Shown piece after piece: positions 1 to 7,012 of a stretch of DNA of 11,170 bases. Source of the stretch: Sphingobium sp. (GTDB taxonomy: Bacteria; Pseudomonadota; Alphaproteobacteria; Sphingomonadales; Sphingomonadaceae); NCBI RefSeq assembly GCF_003248505.1, contig NZ_QFOA01000089.1:1-11170 (forward strand), read 5' to 3'. The stretch's first letter is position 1; every line of letters starts with the position of its first letter. Under the pieces are notes generated by a model, which ran no database searches, was not told the origin of the DNA, and saw only the letters and a program-made list of their open reading frames with translations. The position numbers and the translations under genes are program-made.

Positions 1-1
1 C

Positions 2-721
2 ATCGCCGACCTGCCCGCCTTCCACGAAGCCATCACCCGCGCGTTGTCGTTGGTGGCCGACGGGTGGCTCGTAACCTTCGGCATTCAGCCCGATGGCCCG
101 GAAACCGGCTATGGCTATATCAAGATGGGTTCGGCTTGCGGGACCATGGTGCATCAGGTCGAGCGCTTCGTCGAAAAGCCCGATGCCACCAATGCGCAGC
201 GGATGCTGGATGAGGGCAATCATGCCTGGAATGCGGGGATATTCCTGTTCCGCGCCGATGCTTACCTCGCCGCAATGGAGGCGCATCAGCCTGAAATGCT
301 GGCAGCAGTCCGCATGTCGATGGAGCAGGCCAAGCGCGATGGCGCTCATGTCTTCCCCGATGCGAAGGCCTTTTTCGACTGCCCGGCGGATTCGGTCGAC
401 TATGCGATCATGGAACGCGAGAAGCAGGTTGCCTGCGTGCCCGTGTCGATGGGCTGGTCGGATGTCGGCAGCTGGGATTCGCTTCATGCCGTCAGCGCGC
501 GCGACACCGGCGACAATGCGGTGCGCGGCGACGCGCTGCTGCTGGGCGCAAAAAACTGCCTCGTCCACAGCGACGGGCCGCGCGTGACCTTGGTCGATGT
601 CGACGATCTGATCGTCGTCGTGTCGCAAGGCGATGTCATGATCCTGAAACGCGGGGAATCGCAAAAGGTGCGCCAGGTCACCGATGCGCTGAAGGCGCTG
701 GCGGAGGCCGCAACCAACTGA
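2..721 (+). CDS. manC: Mannose-1-phosphate guanylyltransferase, C-terminal part (5' end outside window)
   Basis: This enzyme makes GDP-mannose from mannose-1-phosphate and GTP in the cytoplasm. The reading frame is open from base 2, so the gene starts upstream. The TTG at 44 lies inside the conserved IADLPAFHEAI stretch and is not a real start. Visible family motifs, in order, are TGYGYIK, the sugar-phosphate binding motif FVEKP (about bases 167-181), WNAGIFLF, VDYAIMER and GWSDVGSW. A short beta-rich tail follows (NCLVHSDGPRVTLVDVDDLI). The protein ends soon after this tail, so it lacks the C-terminal phosphomannose isomerase cupin domain of the long AlgA/WbpW form. Mannose-6-phosphate must therefore come from a separate isomerase. 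The stop is 49 bp before manB, on the same strand, which suggests one operon. The family assignment is firm; only the 5' end is missing. Confidence 0.95.
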   Translation: MADLPAFHEAITRALSLVADGWLVTFGIQPDGPETGYGYIKMGSACGTMVHQVERFVEKPDATNAQRMLDEGNHAWNAGIFLFRADAYLAAMEAHQPEMLAAVRMSMEQAKRDGAHVFPDAKAFFDCPADSVDYAIMEREKQVACVPVSMGWSDVGSWDSLHAVSARDTGDNAVRGDALLLGAKNCLVHSDGPRVTLVDVDDLIVVVSQGDVMILKRGESQKVRQVTDALKALAEAATN

Positions 722-770
722 AGCCTTCTGCGCTTTTCAGCCTGACATCCTCTTTCGTCCCCGGAGCATC

Positions 771-2273
771 ATGACCAACACCGTTTCCATTGCCGACCTC
801 ATGGCCCGGTCGGGCGTTGCCTTTGGCACCAGCGGGGCGCGGGGGCTGGTGACGGCGATGACCGATGCGGTCTGTTTCGCCTATACAAAGGCTTTCCTCC
901 AGCATCTTAGCTCCATCGGCCAGTTCGCGCCCGGCACACATGTCGCCATCGCAGGCGATCTGCGGCCTTCCAGTCCCCGGATCATGGCGGCCTGCGCTGC
1001 GGCGATCCGACATATGGGCGGCGACGTAGACAATTGCGGCTTCGTGCCCTCGCCGGCAGTCGCAGCCTATGGCTTTGCGCGGGGCATCCCCTCGCTGATG
1101 GTGACGGGCAGCCACATTCCCGACGACCGCAACGGCATCAAGTTCAACCGCACCGATGGCGAAGTGCTCAAGAGCGACGAGCAGGGTATTCGCGCACAAA
1201 GCGTCGACCTGCCCGACATTTTCGATGACGGCGGGATGATCCGGGACGCGCAGCCGCTGCCGGAAGTGATCGACGTCGCGACCGCCTATGTCTCGCGCTA
1301 TGTCGACTATTTCGGGGGCGATGCGCTCGAGGGCCTGAAGCTGGGCGTCTATCAGCATTCGGCCGTCGGGCGCGACGTTGTGACCGTGCTGGTCAAGGCG
1401 CTGGGGGCCGAGGCGGTGGCGCTGGGCCGGTCGGAAAAGTTCATTCCCGTCGATACCGAAGCGGTGCGGCCAGAAGATCAGGCGCTGGCGAAGCAATGGG
1501 CCGCCGAGCATAAGCTCGACGCGATCCTGTCGACCGATGGCGACAGCGACCGCCCGCTGCTGGCCGACGAAACGGGCGTCTGGATGCGCGGCGATGTGCT
1601 GGGGATTCTGTGCGCGCGGGCGCTCGGCATCAAGGCGGTGGCGACGCCGGTCAGCTGCAACAGCGCGGTCGAGCTGTCAGGCCTGTTCGACGCGGTGCGG
1701 CGGACGCGGATCGGGTCGCCCTTCGTGATCGAAGCGATGAACGCGCTGGCGGCTGAGGGGCAGGAGAGCGTGTGCGGTTATGAGGCCAATGGCGGTTTCC
1801 TGCTCGCGACGCCGGTGACGGTGGAAGGGCGAACGCTGGGTGCGCTGCCGACGCGGGACGCGGTGCTGCCGATCCTTGCGACGCTGGTCGATGCGCGGCG
1901 GCAGGGGGTGGCGCTTTCCGCGCTGCTGGCGCAGTTGCCTGAGCGCTATACATTCAGCGAGCGGCTGCAAAATTACCCGACCGCGCAGAGCCAGGCGCTG
2001 ATCGCGCATCTGGAGGAAGGCAGCGAGACCGATATCCTGGCCCGGCTGACCGCGATGTTCGGCGGGATCGCGGGGAAGGCGGACGGGATCGACCGGACAG
2101 ACGGGCTGCGCATCCACTTTGCAGGCGGTGATATCGTCCACCTGCGCCCCAGCGGCAATGCACCGGAACTGCGCTGTTATACGGAAAGCGGCACAGCTGA
2201 GCTAGCTGAGAAGCTTAACGGAGAGGCGCTGGAGATCGTGCAGCAGCAAGGGGGCAGCGCCCAGATCGCCTGA
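771..2273 (+). CDS. manB: Phosphomannomutase / phosphohexomutase
   Basis: This 500-residue alpha-D-phosphohexomutase most likely interconverts mannose-6-P and mannose-1-P to feed the neighbouring guanylyltransferase. Start ATG 771 is preceded by GGAG at 763-766. The four family loops are visible. The catalytic serine loop is TGSHIP (S114), close to the usual TxSHxP. The metal-binding loop is DGDSDR (256-261). The sugar-specificity loop is GYEANGG (336-342), where many mutases have GEMSGH. The phosphate-binding loop is RPSGNAPELR (459-468), where RPSGTEP is more usual. The N-terminal GTSGARG stretch is also typical. At 500 residues it is longer than the roughly 460 of AlgC-type enzymes. The manC context favours mannose as substrate, but glucose-phosphate activity cannot be excluded. 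The gene converges on the glycosyltransferase gene, with only 3 bp between the two stop codons. Confidence 0.92.
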   Translation: MTNTVSIADLMARSGVAFGTSGARGLVTAMTDAVCFAYTKAFLQHLSSIGQFAPGTHVAIAGDLRPSSPRIMAACAAAIRHMGGDVDNCGFVPSPAVAAYGFARGIPSLMVTGSHIPDDRNGIKFNRTDGEVLKSDEQGIRAQSVDLPDIFDDGGMIRDAQPLPEVIDVATAYVSRYVDYFGGDALEGLKLGVYQHSAVGRDVVTVLVKALGAEAVALGRSEKFIPVDTEAVRPEDQALAKQWAAEHKLDAILSTDGDSDRPLLADETGVWMRGDVLGILCARALGIKAVATPVSCNSAVELSGLFDAVRRTRIGSPFVIEAMNALAAEGQESVCGYEANGGFLLATPVTVEGRTLGALPTRDAVLPILATLVDARRQGVALSALLAQLPERYTFSERLQNYPTAQSQALIAHLEEGSETDILARLTAMFGGIAGKADGIDRTDGLRIHFAGGDIVHLRPSGNAPELRCYTESGTAELAEKLNGEALEIVQQQGGSAQIA

Positions 2274-2276
2274 CCT

Positions 2277-3515
2277 TCAGCCTATCGTGGTGAGCAACGT
2301 CCGGGCGGATAGCGTCCAGTTTGCGTCCGGACGGCGGACATCGATGGAACCTTCATGAATCTCGCCAATCCATTGGCGAATAGAGGCAGCGGTCTGCCGC
2401 ACCGATCCATCGGTCGGGAAATAGCGGACGCCAAGTCGCTCATGAATGCGGAAGATAGGCAGATCCCGCGCGAGAACCGGCTTGCCGTAACCCAGCGCCT
2501 CGATCAATGGCAGGCCGAAGCCTTCGGCATGTGACGCGATGATCACTCCCCGGCAGGCCCGGTAAATGCGCTCTAGTTCCAGATCGCCTACATCGTCGAA
2601 CCATAGCAGCTTGGCGCCATGTTCGGGATGGGCACGAATGGCGTCGCGCAATCCTTCGACCGCCCAGCCCATCCGACCGACCAACACTAGGCGCTCGTCC
2701 GACCCCTGTTTCCAAAGCTCGCTATAGGCCGTCACGATATCGGCATGACCTTTTCGCGGCTCCAGCGTTCCCACCATCAGCGAGAAAGGAGCGGTGACAT
2801 CGAACCGAACCGGCGTGTCGGCGACTTCCATCGGATCGAGCAGGGATTCTCGAATATCATGCCCCATCGGCACCACGTCGGTCCGATATCCGCCATCCAT
2901 ACCGTATCGGTCAGCCAGCACCCGGTGCAAATCCTCTTCCGTCTGATCAGAGATGCAGAGAAAGCCTTCCGCCAGACCCACAATTGTGTCGAGCCAACCC
3001 TTGTAGCGCAGGACATTGTTGGGTGAGAACCAGTCGGACCGTTCGACCGGCAGAAGATCGCAGATCAAGAACCAGAGGCGACCACCCGCCCGTTCGAACC
3101 GGGTCAACTGGCTGCGATAGCGGCGCACTGTGTCGAGCGAAAAGTCGAGCCCTAGGAACAGGTCGCCGGGCCTAGCGGTCATTTCTTCGAGCGGCACGGC
3201 GCTTCCGCCATTGGGCCACGTCACGACATGATAGGAGCGGCGGCGGTCGGCCGCTACGAAGCGGATATCCCAGTCGGCGGGATCTGCATCGAGCAGCGCC
3301 AAAGCAAGCGCCCTGACCACGCGTTGGATACCTGTTCCTGCGTCATGCCGGCTGATGACGGCGAGGTCGACATAAAGCCGCCTTGGCCCTGTGGGGCGCC
3401 CGGACGGCACGGCGGTCAGTCTTGACCGTTGCCACCGAGCGCGCAGCTTACGGATCGGACCGGAGGTTGCCGCCTGTTCGATGCGATCAGGCAGCAGGTC
3501 CCAGAAAGGCTTCAC
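2277..3515 (-). CDS. GT4-family glycosyltransferase
   Basis: This is a 412-residue GT-B fold, family 4 (retaining) glycosyltransferase, probably cytoplasmic or peripheral to the inner membrane. The N-terminal domain has LYVDLAVISRHDAGTGIQR (residues 47-65), a TGIQR signature seen in several capsule and O-antigen GT4 enzymes. The C-terminal nucleotide-sugar domain opens with MVGTLEPRKGH (247-257). It contains the E(x7)E donor-binding element in EGFGLPLIEAL (331-341), followed by GKPVLARDLPIF. The start is GTG 3515, with GGAG about 10 nt upstream. It lies 32 nt downstream of the export lipoprotein gene, so the two are probably cotranscribed. No transmembrane segment is evident. Donor and acceptor cannot be read from the sequence. 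The mannose/rhamnose nucleotide genes around it make a GDP-linked donor (GDP-mannose or GDP-D-rhamnose) plausible, but this is inference. Confidence 0.9.
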   Translation of the reverse strand: MKPFWDLLPDRIEQAATSGPIRKLRARWQRSRLTAVPSGRPTGPRRLYVDLAVISRHDAGTGIQRVVRALALALLDADPADWDIRFVAADRRRSYHVVTWPNGGSAVPLEEMTARPGDLFLGLDFSLDTVRRYRSQLTRFERAGGRLWFLICDLLPVERSDWFSPNNVLRYKGWLDTIVGLAEGFLCISDQTEEDLHRVLADRYGMDGGYRTDVVPMGHDIRESLLDPMEVADTPVRFDVTAPFSLMVGTLEPRKGHADIVTAYSELWKQGSDERLVLVGRMGWAVEGLRDAIRAHPEHGAKLLWFDDVGDLELERIYRACRGVIIASHAEGFGLPLIEALGYGKPVLARDLPIFRIHERLGVRYFPTDGSVRQTAASIRQWIGEIHEGSIDVRRPDANWTLSARTLLTTIG

Positions 3516-3547
3516 GACACGAACACTCCAACCGCAGGCGAATGCCC

Positions 3548-4732
3548 TTATCTGAAAGCCGTCGCCGTCGTGGCGACCGGCAGGAAGGTGGAGAAGATCA
3601 CGCTGGTAAATTTCTGGATATCGGCCAACGGTGCGTTCGAAACGTAGAGAACGTCTTTGTTCCGGATCGGAAAGCTCTGCGCGATGAAGAAGCTGGAGGG
3701 GTCCTTCATATTGATCCGGTAGATGACGGGCATCCTGCCATCGGGCGTTAACCGCGCACCTTCCCGTAGGGCGGGGTCGACGGCATTGGGGTCCTCGAAG
3801 CGGAAGATGAACACGCCCTTCACGTCGGCGCGCGAATCCTGAAGCCCCGAAATCCGCCCCAGCGCCTGCGCCAAGGTCAGCCCGGTCGCCTCAAAGGGCA
3901 ACTCGTCATTCTTGCCGATCGCGCCAAGAGCGGTGAAGCTGTAGGGTTGATACAGCAGGGTCATGACATCGTCGGGTTCAAGCCGGACATTCTGACGGGG
4001 GTCGCGGATCACCGTTTCCAGCGGCAACGACGTCACCTTTGGACCGCGCGTGATCTGCACCGTCATTTTGCCGACCGGCTGCCTAACGCCACCTGCCGTC
4101 GCCAGAATGTCCAGAACGCGCTCGCCCCGCGAGGTCAGCGGAACACGCGCGCTGTTGGCAACTTCTCCGACCACTGTCACATTCGCAGCGGCATTGCGCG
4201 ACAAGCGCACGATCACCTGTGGCTGATGTGCCAGGCCCGAAAGGCGGGAAGTAATGGTCTTGGCGATGGCCTGCGGCGTACGCCCCGCCGCCTGCACCCG
4301 ACCGATGAAGGGAATAGTGATCTGCCCGTCACTGTCGACCATCTGCTCGGGCAGGGACGAACCACGGGCCAGCGAACCCGAACTGGTCGATCCAAGCCGC
4401 ACATCGCTGCCCGAACTGCCGAACAAAGTTGCCGGCGGAGCTTCCCAGATAGCGATGTCCAGCACGTCGCCCTGGCCAATGACCGAACCGATAGGTCGTC
4501 CTTCGCCCAGATCGTCAACGAAGGAGTCATGATGCGTGTTGGCGATCATATCCCGTGTCACGCCATCGGTGACATCGATGAGTTTGATCTGTGCTGCGTC
4601 GACCGACTGGCTTCGCTCTGCCATTACGCTTCTTGTCGAAGGTCCGGACGCCGACATGATGGCGCAACCCGATAGCGTCATGGCGAGACCGACCGTTCCC
4701 GCCATTCGCACTGACATCATCTTCTTGTTCAT
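3548..4732 (-). CDS. wza: Outer-membrane polysaccharide export lipoprotein (Wza/CtrA/BexD family)
   Basis: This protein forms the outer-membrane channel through which the polysaccharide leaves the cell, working with the KpsE-type adaptor. The 394-residue length matches CtrA/BexD and Wza rather than the longer E. coli KpsD. It has a lipoprotein signal with lipobox LSGC (20-23), so Cys23 should be acylated. A Poly_export domain follows at about 81-175, with IGSVIGQGDVLDIAIWE. Two SLBB-like beta-grasp segments lie at about 185-265 (VVGEVANSARVPLTSRGE) and 265-345. The C-terminal stretch (about 362-390) is compatible with the amphipathic helix that forms the outer-membrane barrel in Wza. ATG 4732 is chosen over TTG 4735 because GGA lies about 7 nt upstream. 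The gene is divergent from kpsE across a long control region, and the GT4 gene follows it. Confidence 0.93.
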   Translation of the reverse strand: MNKKMMSVRMAGTVGLAMTLSGCAIMSASGPSTRSVMAERSQSVDAAQIKLIDVTDGVTRDMIANTHHDSFVDDLGEGRPIGSVIGQGDVLDIAIWEAPPATLFGSSGSDVRLGSTSSGSLARGSSLPEQMVDSDGQITIPFIGRVQAAGRTPQAIAKTITSRLSGLAHQPQVIVRLSRNAAANVTVVGEVANSARVPLTSRGERVLDILATAGGVRQPVGKMTVQITRGPKVTSLPLETVIRDPRQNVRLEPDDVMTLLYQPYSFTALGAIGKNDELPFEATGLTLAQALGRISGLQDSRADVKGVFIFRFEDPNAVDPALREGARLTPDGRMPVIYRINMKDPSSFFIAQSFPIRNKDVLYVSNAPLADIQKFTSVIFSTFLPVATTATAFR

Positions 4733-4754
4733 CAAGGTCCAGCCAGATTAACTA

Positions 4755-4781
4755 TTTCGCCCGGCGCGTTCGCGGGCGAAA
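4755..4781. repeat. Perfect 9-bp inverted repeat (hairpin or operator) upstream of wza
   Basis: The arms TTTCGCCCG (4755-4763) and CGGGCGAAA (4773-4781) are exact reverse complements around a 9-base loop. The structure sits 23 bases upstream of the wza ATG. In the wza transcript it would be a leader stem-loop. As DNA it could be a dimeric regulator site. No T-run follows on either strand, so it is not a standard intrinsic terminator. On the plus strand the end of the second arm overlaps AAAGG (4779-4783), the best ribosome-binding site for the small ORF at 4793. Confidence 0.6.
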
Positions 4782-4792
4782 GGTGCTGACCT

Positions 4793-4894
4793 ATGGCTGA
4801 ACGAAGCAAAGGGATCAAGGACACAGATACCGATCAAGATCGACTAAAAGGAAGCCGGCTGTTTTTAGCTGAAAGCAGAAATGGCACATCCTAA
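4793..4894 (+). CDS. Possible 33-codon leader ORF upstream of kpsE
   Basis: This is an ATG-started ORF of 33 codons ending in TAA, with AAAGG centred about 10 nt upstream. The predicted peptide begins MAERSKGIKDTD, is strongly polar and resembles nothing I recognise. Its favourable features are the ribosome-binding site and its position in an otherwise empty region of the kpsE leader. It contains the two GATCAAG repeats, so regulatory DNA is an alternative explanation. ORFs this short arise often by chance, so this is a candidate only. Confidence 0.2.
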   Translation: MAERSKGIKDTDTDQDRLKGSRLFLAESRNGTS

Positions 4895-4973
4895 CGATCA
4901 TTCTTCCCAGATCGCGGCAAGCGATACAGACTTTTTAGTTCGCCCGCTGGACGATGCGAGTCAAGGCCGCTAG
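4881..4973 (+). CDS. Possible 30-codon leader ORF upstream of kpsE
   Basis: This is an ATG-started ORF of 30 codons ending in TAG, overlapping the end of the preceding small ORF by 14 bases. The upstream GAAAG is a weak ribosome-binding site. The peptide begins MAHPNDHSSQIAAS and is unrecognised. It is in a different frame from kpsE. It could be a leader peptide, a relic of a former kpsE N-terminus lost by an indel, or chance. Confidence 0.15.
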   Translation: MAHPNDHSSQIAASDTDFLVRPLDDASQGR

Positions 4974-5103
4974 GGCCGATGGCGGTCCGTGCGCAAGCGG
5001 ATGCTGGCTGGTATCAGGGTCGATAGGCTTTGTGCATGTCGCTGGCGCGAGAGTGAAAACGGGCCTTGTACATCCTCAGGAAGATCAGAAAAGCGTGCCA
5101 GAT

Positions 5104-6204
5104 ATGATTGCAGAGAGACTGAAGAAGGTCGGCCCGCTTTTCCTGTTCACGGTCATCATACCGACCCTGCTGGCGATCATCTATTTCGGCTTTATTGCGT
5201 CCGACGTCTATATTTCGGAATCCCGGTTCACCGTCCGAAGCCCCGAAAAATCGACGCCAACCGGCCTGGGTGCTTTGTTCAAAAGCTCCGGCTTCGCCAA
5301 TTCCGGCGACGAAGTCTATGCAGCACAGGATTATGTGGAATCGCGCGATGCGTTGAACGCCCTCAACCGGAACCTTGCTTTTGCACGGGCATATTCCGCC
5401 CCCTCCATCTCGGTGTTCGATCGTTTCCCGGGCCTGGGAGGAGGCAAGACTTTTGAAGACCTCTATAAATATTACAAGAAGAAGGTAGAGGTTAAGTACG
5501 AAAGCTCTTCATCTATCGTGACACTCACCATGCGTGCCTATACGCCCCAGGATGCAAAGCGCTTTAACGAGCAGCTGCTCGAAATGGCCGAGGCGACCGT
5601 CAATACGATGAATGAACGCGGGCGGCAGGATCTTATCCGGTTTGCCCAGCGGGAAGTCGATGATGCAAAAGCCAATTCGCAAAAATCAGCATCGGCCCTG
5701 TCATCCTATCGTAACGCCGTTGGAATCGTAGATCCGGAGAAACAGGCAACAGTCCAAATCCAGATGATTTCTAAGTTGCAGGATGAGCTAATCGCTACCC
5801 GTACGCAGTTAACGGAAACGCGAACCGTTTCTCCTCAAAATCCTCAGATTGAAGTTTTGGCCGCCCGGGCGCAAAGCCTGAATGAGGAAATTAACAAACA
5901 ACTTGGTTTGGTCGCTGGGAATAGCCAATCGCTATCTTCGCGCGCAGCGCAGTATCAGCGTGTCCTTCTTGAAAACCAGTTTGCAGAAAAGCAGTTAGCC
6001 AGCGCGATGGCGGCACTGGACGACGCCCGCAACGAAGCCAATCGCAAACAGGCTTATGTAGAACGGATCGTTCAGCCCAATTTGCCCGATGAGCCTTTGG
6101 AGCCGCGGCGTTTGCGCGGCATTATGTCTACGTTAATCCTGGGCCTGGTGGCGTGGGGGATCATCAGCATGCTCGTCGCGGGCATGCTTGAACATCGGGA
6201 CTGA
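5104..6204 (+). CDS. kpsE: Capsule export inner-membrane protein, KpsE/CtrB/BexC type (PCP family)
   Basis: This is the polysaccharide co-polymerase/periplasmic adaptor that links the ABC exporter to the outer-membrane channel. From ATG 5104 it has 366 residues, near the family's usual 370-390. A first transmembrane helix lies at about 11-31 (FLFTVIIPTLLAIIYFGFIA). It is followed by SDVYISESRFTVRSP, the typical start of the periplasmic domain. A long alpha-helical, coiled-coil-like stretch runs from about 165 to 310, rich in Gln, Ala, Glu and Arg. The PNLPDEPLEPRRLRG motif then precedes a second helix at about 338-362 and the short tail EHRD, closely similar to the EDHRD end of E. coli KpsE. 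The start is uncertain. The frame stays open to ATG 4954, and GTG 5053 and GTG 5095 (AGGA at 5078-5081) are alternatives. The 4954-5052 part does not look like protein. The gene is first of three in kpsEMT. Confidence 0.9.
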   Translation: MIAERLKKVGPLFLFTVIIPTLLAIIYFGFIASDVYISESRFTVRSPEKSTPTGLGALFKSSGFANSGDEVYAAQDYVESRDALNALNRNLAFARAYSAPSISVFDRFPGLGGGKTFEDLYKYYKKKVEVKYESSSSIVTLTMRAYTPQDAKRFNEQLLEMAEATVNTMNERGRQDLIRFAQREVDDAKANSQKSASALSSYRNAVGIVDPEKQATVQIQMISKLQDELIATRTQLTETRTVSPQNPQIEVLAARAQSLNEEINKQLGLVAGNSQSLSSRAAQYQRVLLENQFAEKQLASAMAALDDARNEANRKQAYVERIVQPNLPDEPLEPRRLRGIMSTLILGLVAWGIISMLVAGMLEHRD

Positions 6205-6211
6205 CAAACTG

Positions 6212-7012
6212 GTGACGACTTCTTCCCGACTTTCAGCGCTGCGACAAAGTGCGGCAATTCAGGGGCGTGTGATCTACGCCCTGCTGATGCGCGAGATACT
6301 GACCCGGTATGGGCGGCATAATATCGGCTTTCTCTGGCTGTTCGTCGAGCCGATGCTGTTCACTACCGGGGTGACAATCCTGTGGACCTTATCCAAGTCC
6401 GCCCACGGATCTTCGTTGCCGATCGTCGCTTTCGCCCTCACAGGCTATTCCAGCGTTCTGCTGTGGCGTAACATGCCAGCCCGCTGCATTGGTGCCATCG
6501 AGCCCAATCTCGCCCTCATGTATCATCGCAATGTCAAGGCGATCGATATCTTCCTGGCAAGGCTTTTGCTTGAGGCAGGAGGCGCCACGATCTCTTTTGT
6601 GACCCTCAGCGTGTTCTATATCTATATTGGTTGGCTGGAACCGCCGGAGGATATTCTCACCGTAGTGGGAGGGTGGTTGTTACTGGCATGGTTCGGTGCG
6701 AGCCTGGCCATGCTATTAGGCGCGCTGAGCGAAAAAAGCGAGTTGGTCGAACGCTTCTGGCATCCAGGATCCTACATCATGTTTCCTCTTTCGGGTGCGG
6801 CTTTCACCGTCGATGCATTGCCGTCCGCAGCACAAAAATTCATGCTCTACGTTCCGATGGTGAATGGCGTCGAACTGGTGCGCGAAGGTTATTTCGGAGA
6901 TCAGGTCAAAGCGCACTATGATGTCACCTATCTTCTATGCTGGTGTATCGGACTTACGCTACTTGCCCTTGCGCAGGTTGCCATGATTGATCGAGGAATT
7001 ACGCCAGAGTGA
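6212..7012 (+). CDS. kpsM: Capsular polysaccharide ABC exporter, permease subunit
   Basis: This ABC-2 type membrane subunit forms the translocation path for the polymer across the inner membrane with KpsT. From GTG 6212 it has 266 residues, close to E. coli KpsM (about 258). The N-terminal amphipathic region has IYALLMREILTRYGRHNIGF, followed by FLWLFVEPMLF. About six hydrophobic segments follow, and the protein ends MIDRGITPE. GTG 6212 has GGGA (6197-6200) upstream and begins 7 bases after the kpsE stop. A TTG at 6188, which would overlap kpsE by 17 bases, is the alternative and adds 8 residues. Its last bases overlap the kpsT start in GTGA. The tight spacing on both sides indicates translational coupling within one operon. 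Confidence 0.93.
   Translation: MTTSSRLSALRQSAAIQGRVIYALLMREILTRYGRHNIGFLWLFVEPMLFTTGVTILWTLSKSAHGSSLPIVAFALTGYSSVLLWRNMPARCIGAIEPNLALMYHRNVKAIDIFLARLLLEAGGATISFVTLSVFYIYIGWLEPPEDILTVVGGWLLLAWFGASLAMLLGALSEKSELVERFWHPGSYIMFPLSGAAFTVDALPSAAQKFMLYVPMVNGVELVREGYFGDQVKAHYDVTYLLCWCIGLTLLALAQVAMIDRGITPE

Larger units (their letters stand above)
4733..5103. promoter_or_regulatory. Divergent intergenic control region between wza and kpsE
   Basis: This roughly 370-bp stretch separates two export units that must be made together, so it should hold both promoters. I could not find a convincing -35/-10 pair for either direction. What can be seen is a perfect 9-bp inverted repeat near wza (4755-4781) and two direct copies of GATCAAG (4813-4819 and 4832-4838), 19 bp start to start. 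There is also an imperfect inverted repeat, CTAAAA...AGCCGGCT...TTTTAG (4844-4868), and two small plus-strand ORFs. The length is unusual next to the tight packing of the rest of the locus, which suggests real regulatory content. This is inferred from position and structure only. Confidence 0.55.

Noticed and set aside
44..46. TTG as the start of manC
   Set aside because: The frame is open and conserved upstream of it to the window edge, so the gene begins outside the window.
678..1511. 277-codon minus-strand ORF opposite manB
   Set aside because: It is a shadow of manB. The product is rich in His, Arg and Pro with no recognisable motif, and the plus strand encodes all mutase motifs.
3947..4675. 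242-codon plus-strand ORF opposite wza
   Set aside because: It is antisense to a convincing export lipoprotein and its translation shows no domain or sensible hydrophobic pattern.
4844..4868. CTAAAA...AGCCGGCT...TTTTAG as a terminator
   Set aside because: The GC core is only 4 bp, the arms are offset by one base, and no gene ends nearby on the plus strand.
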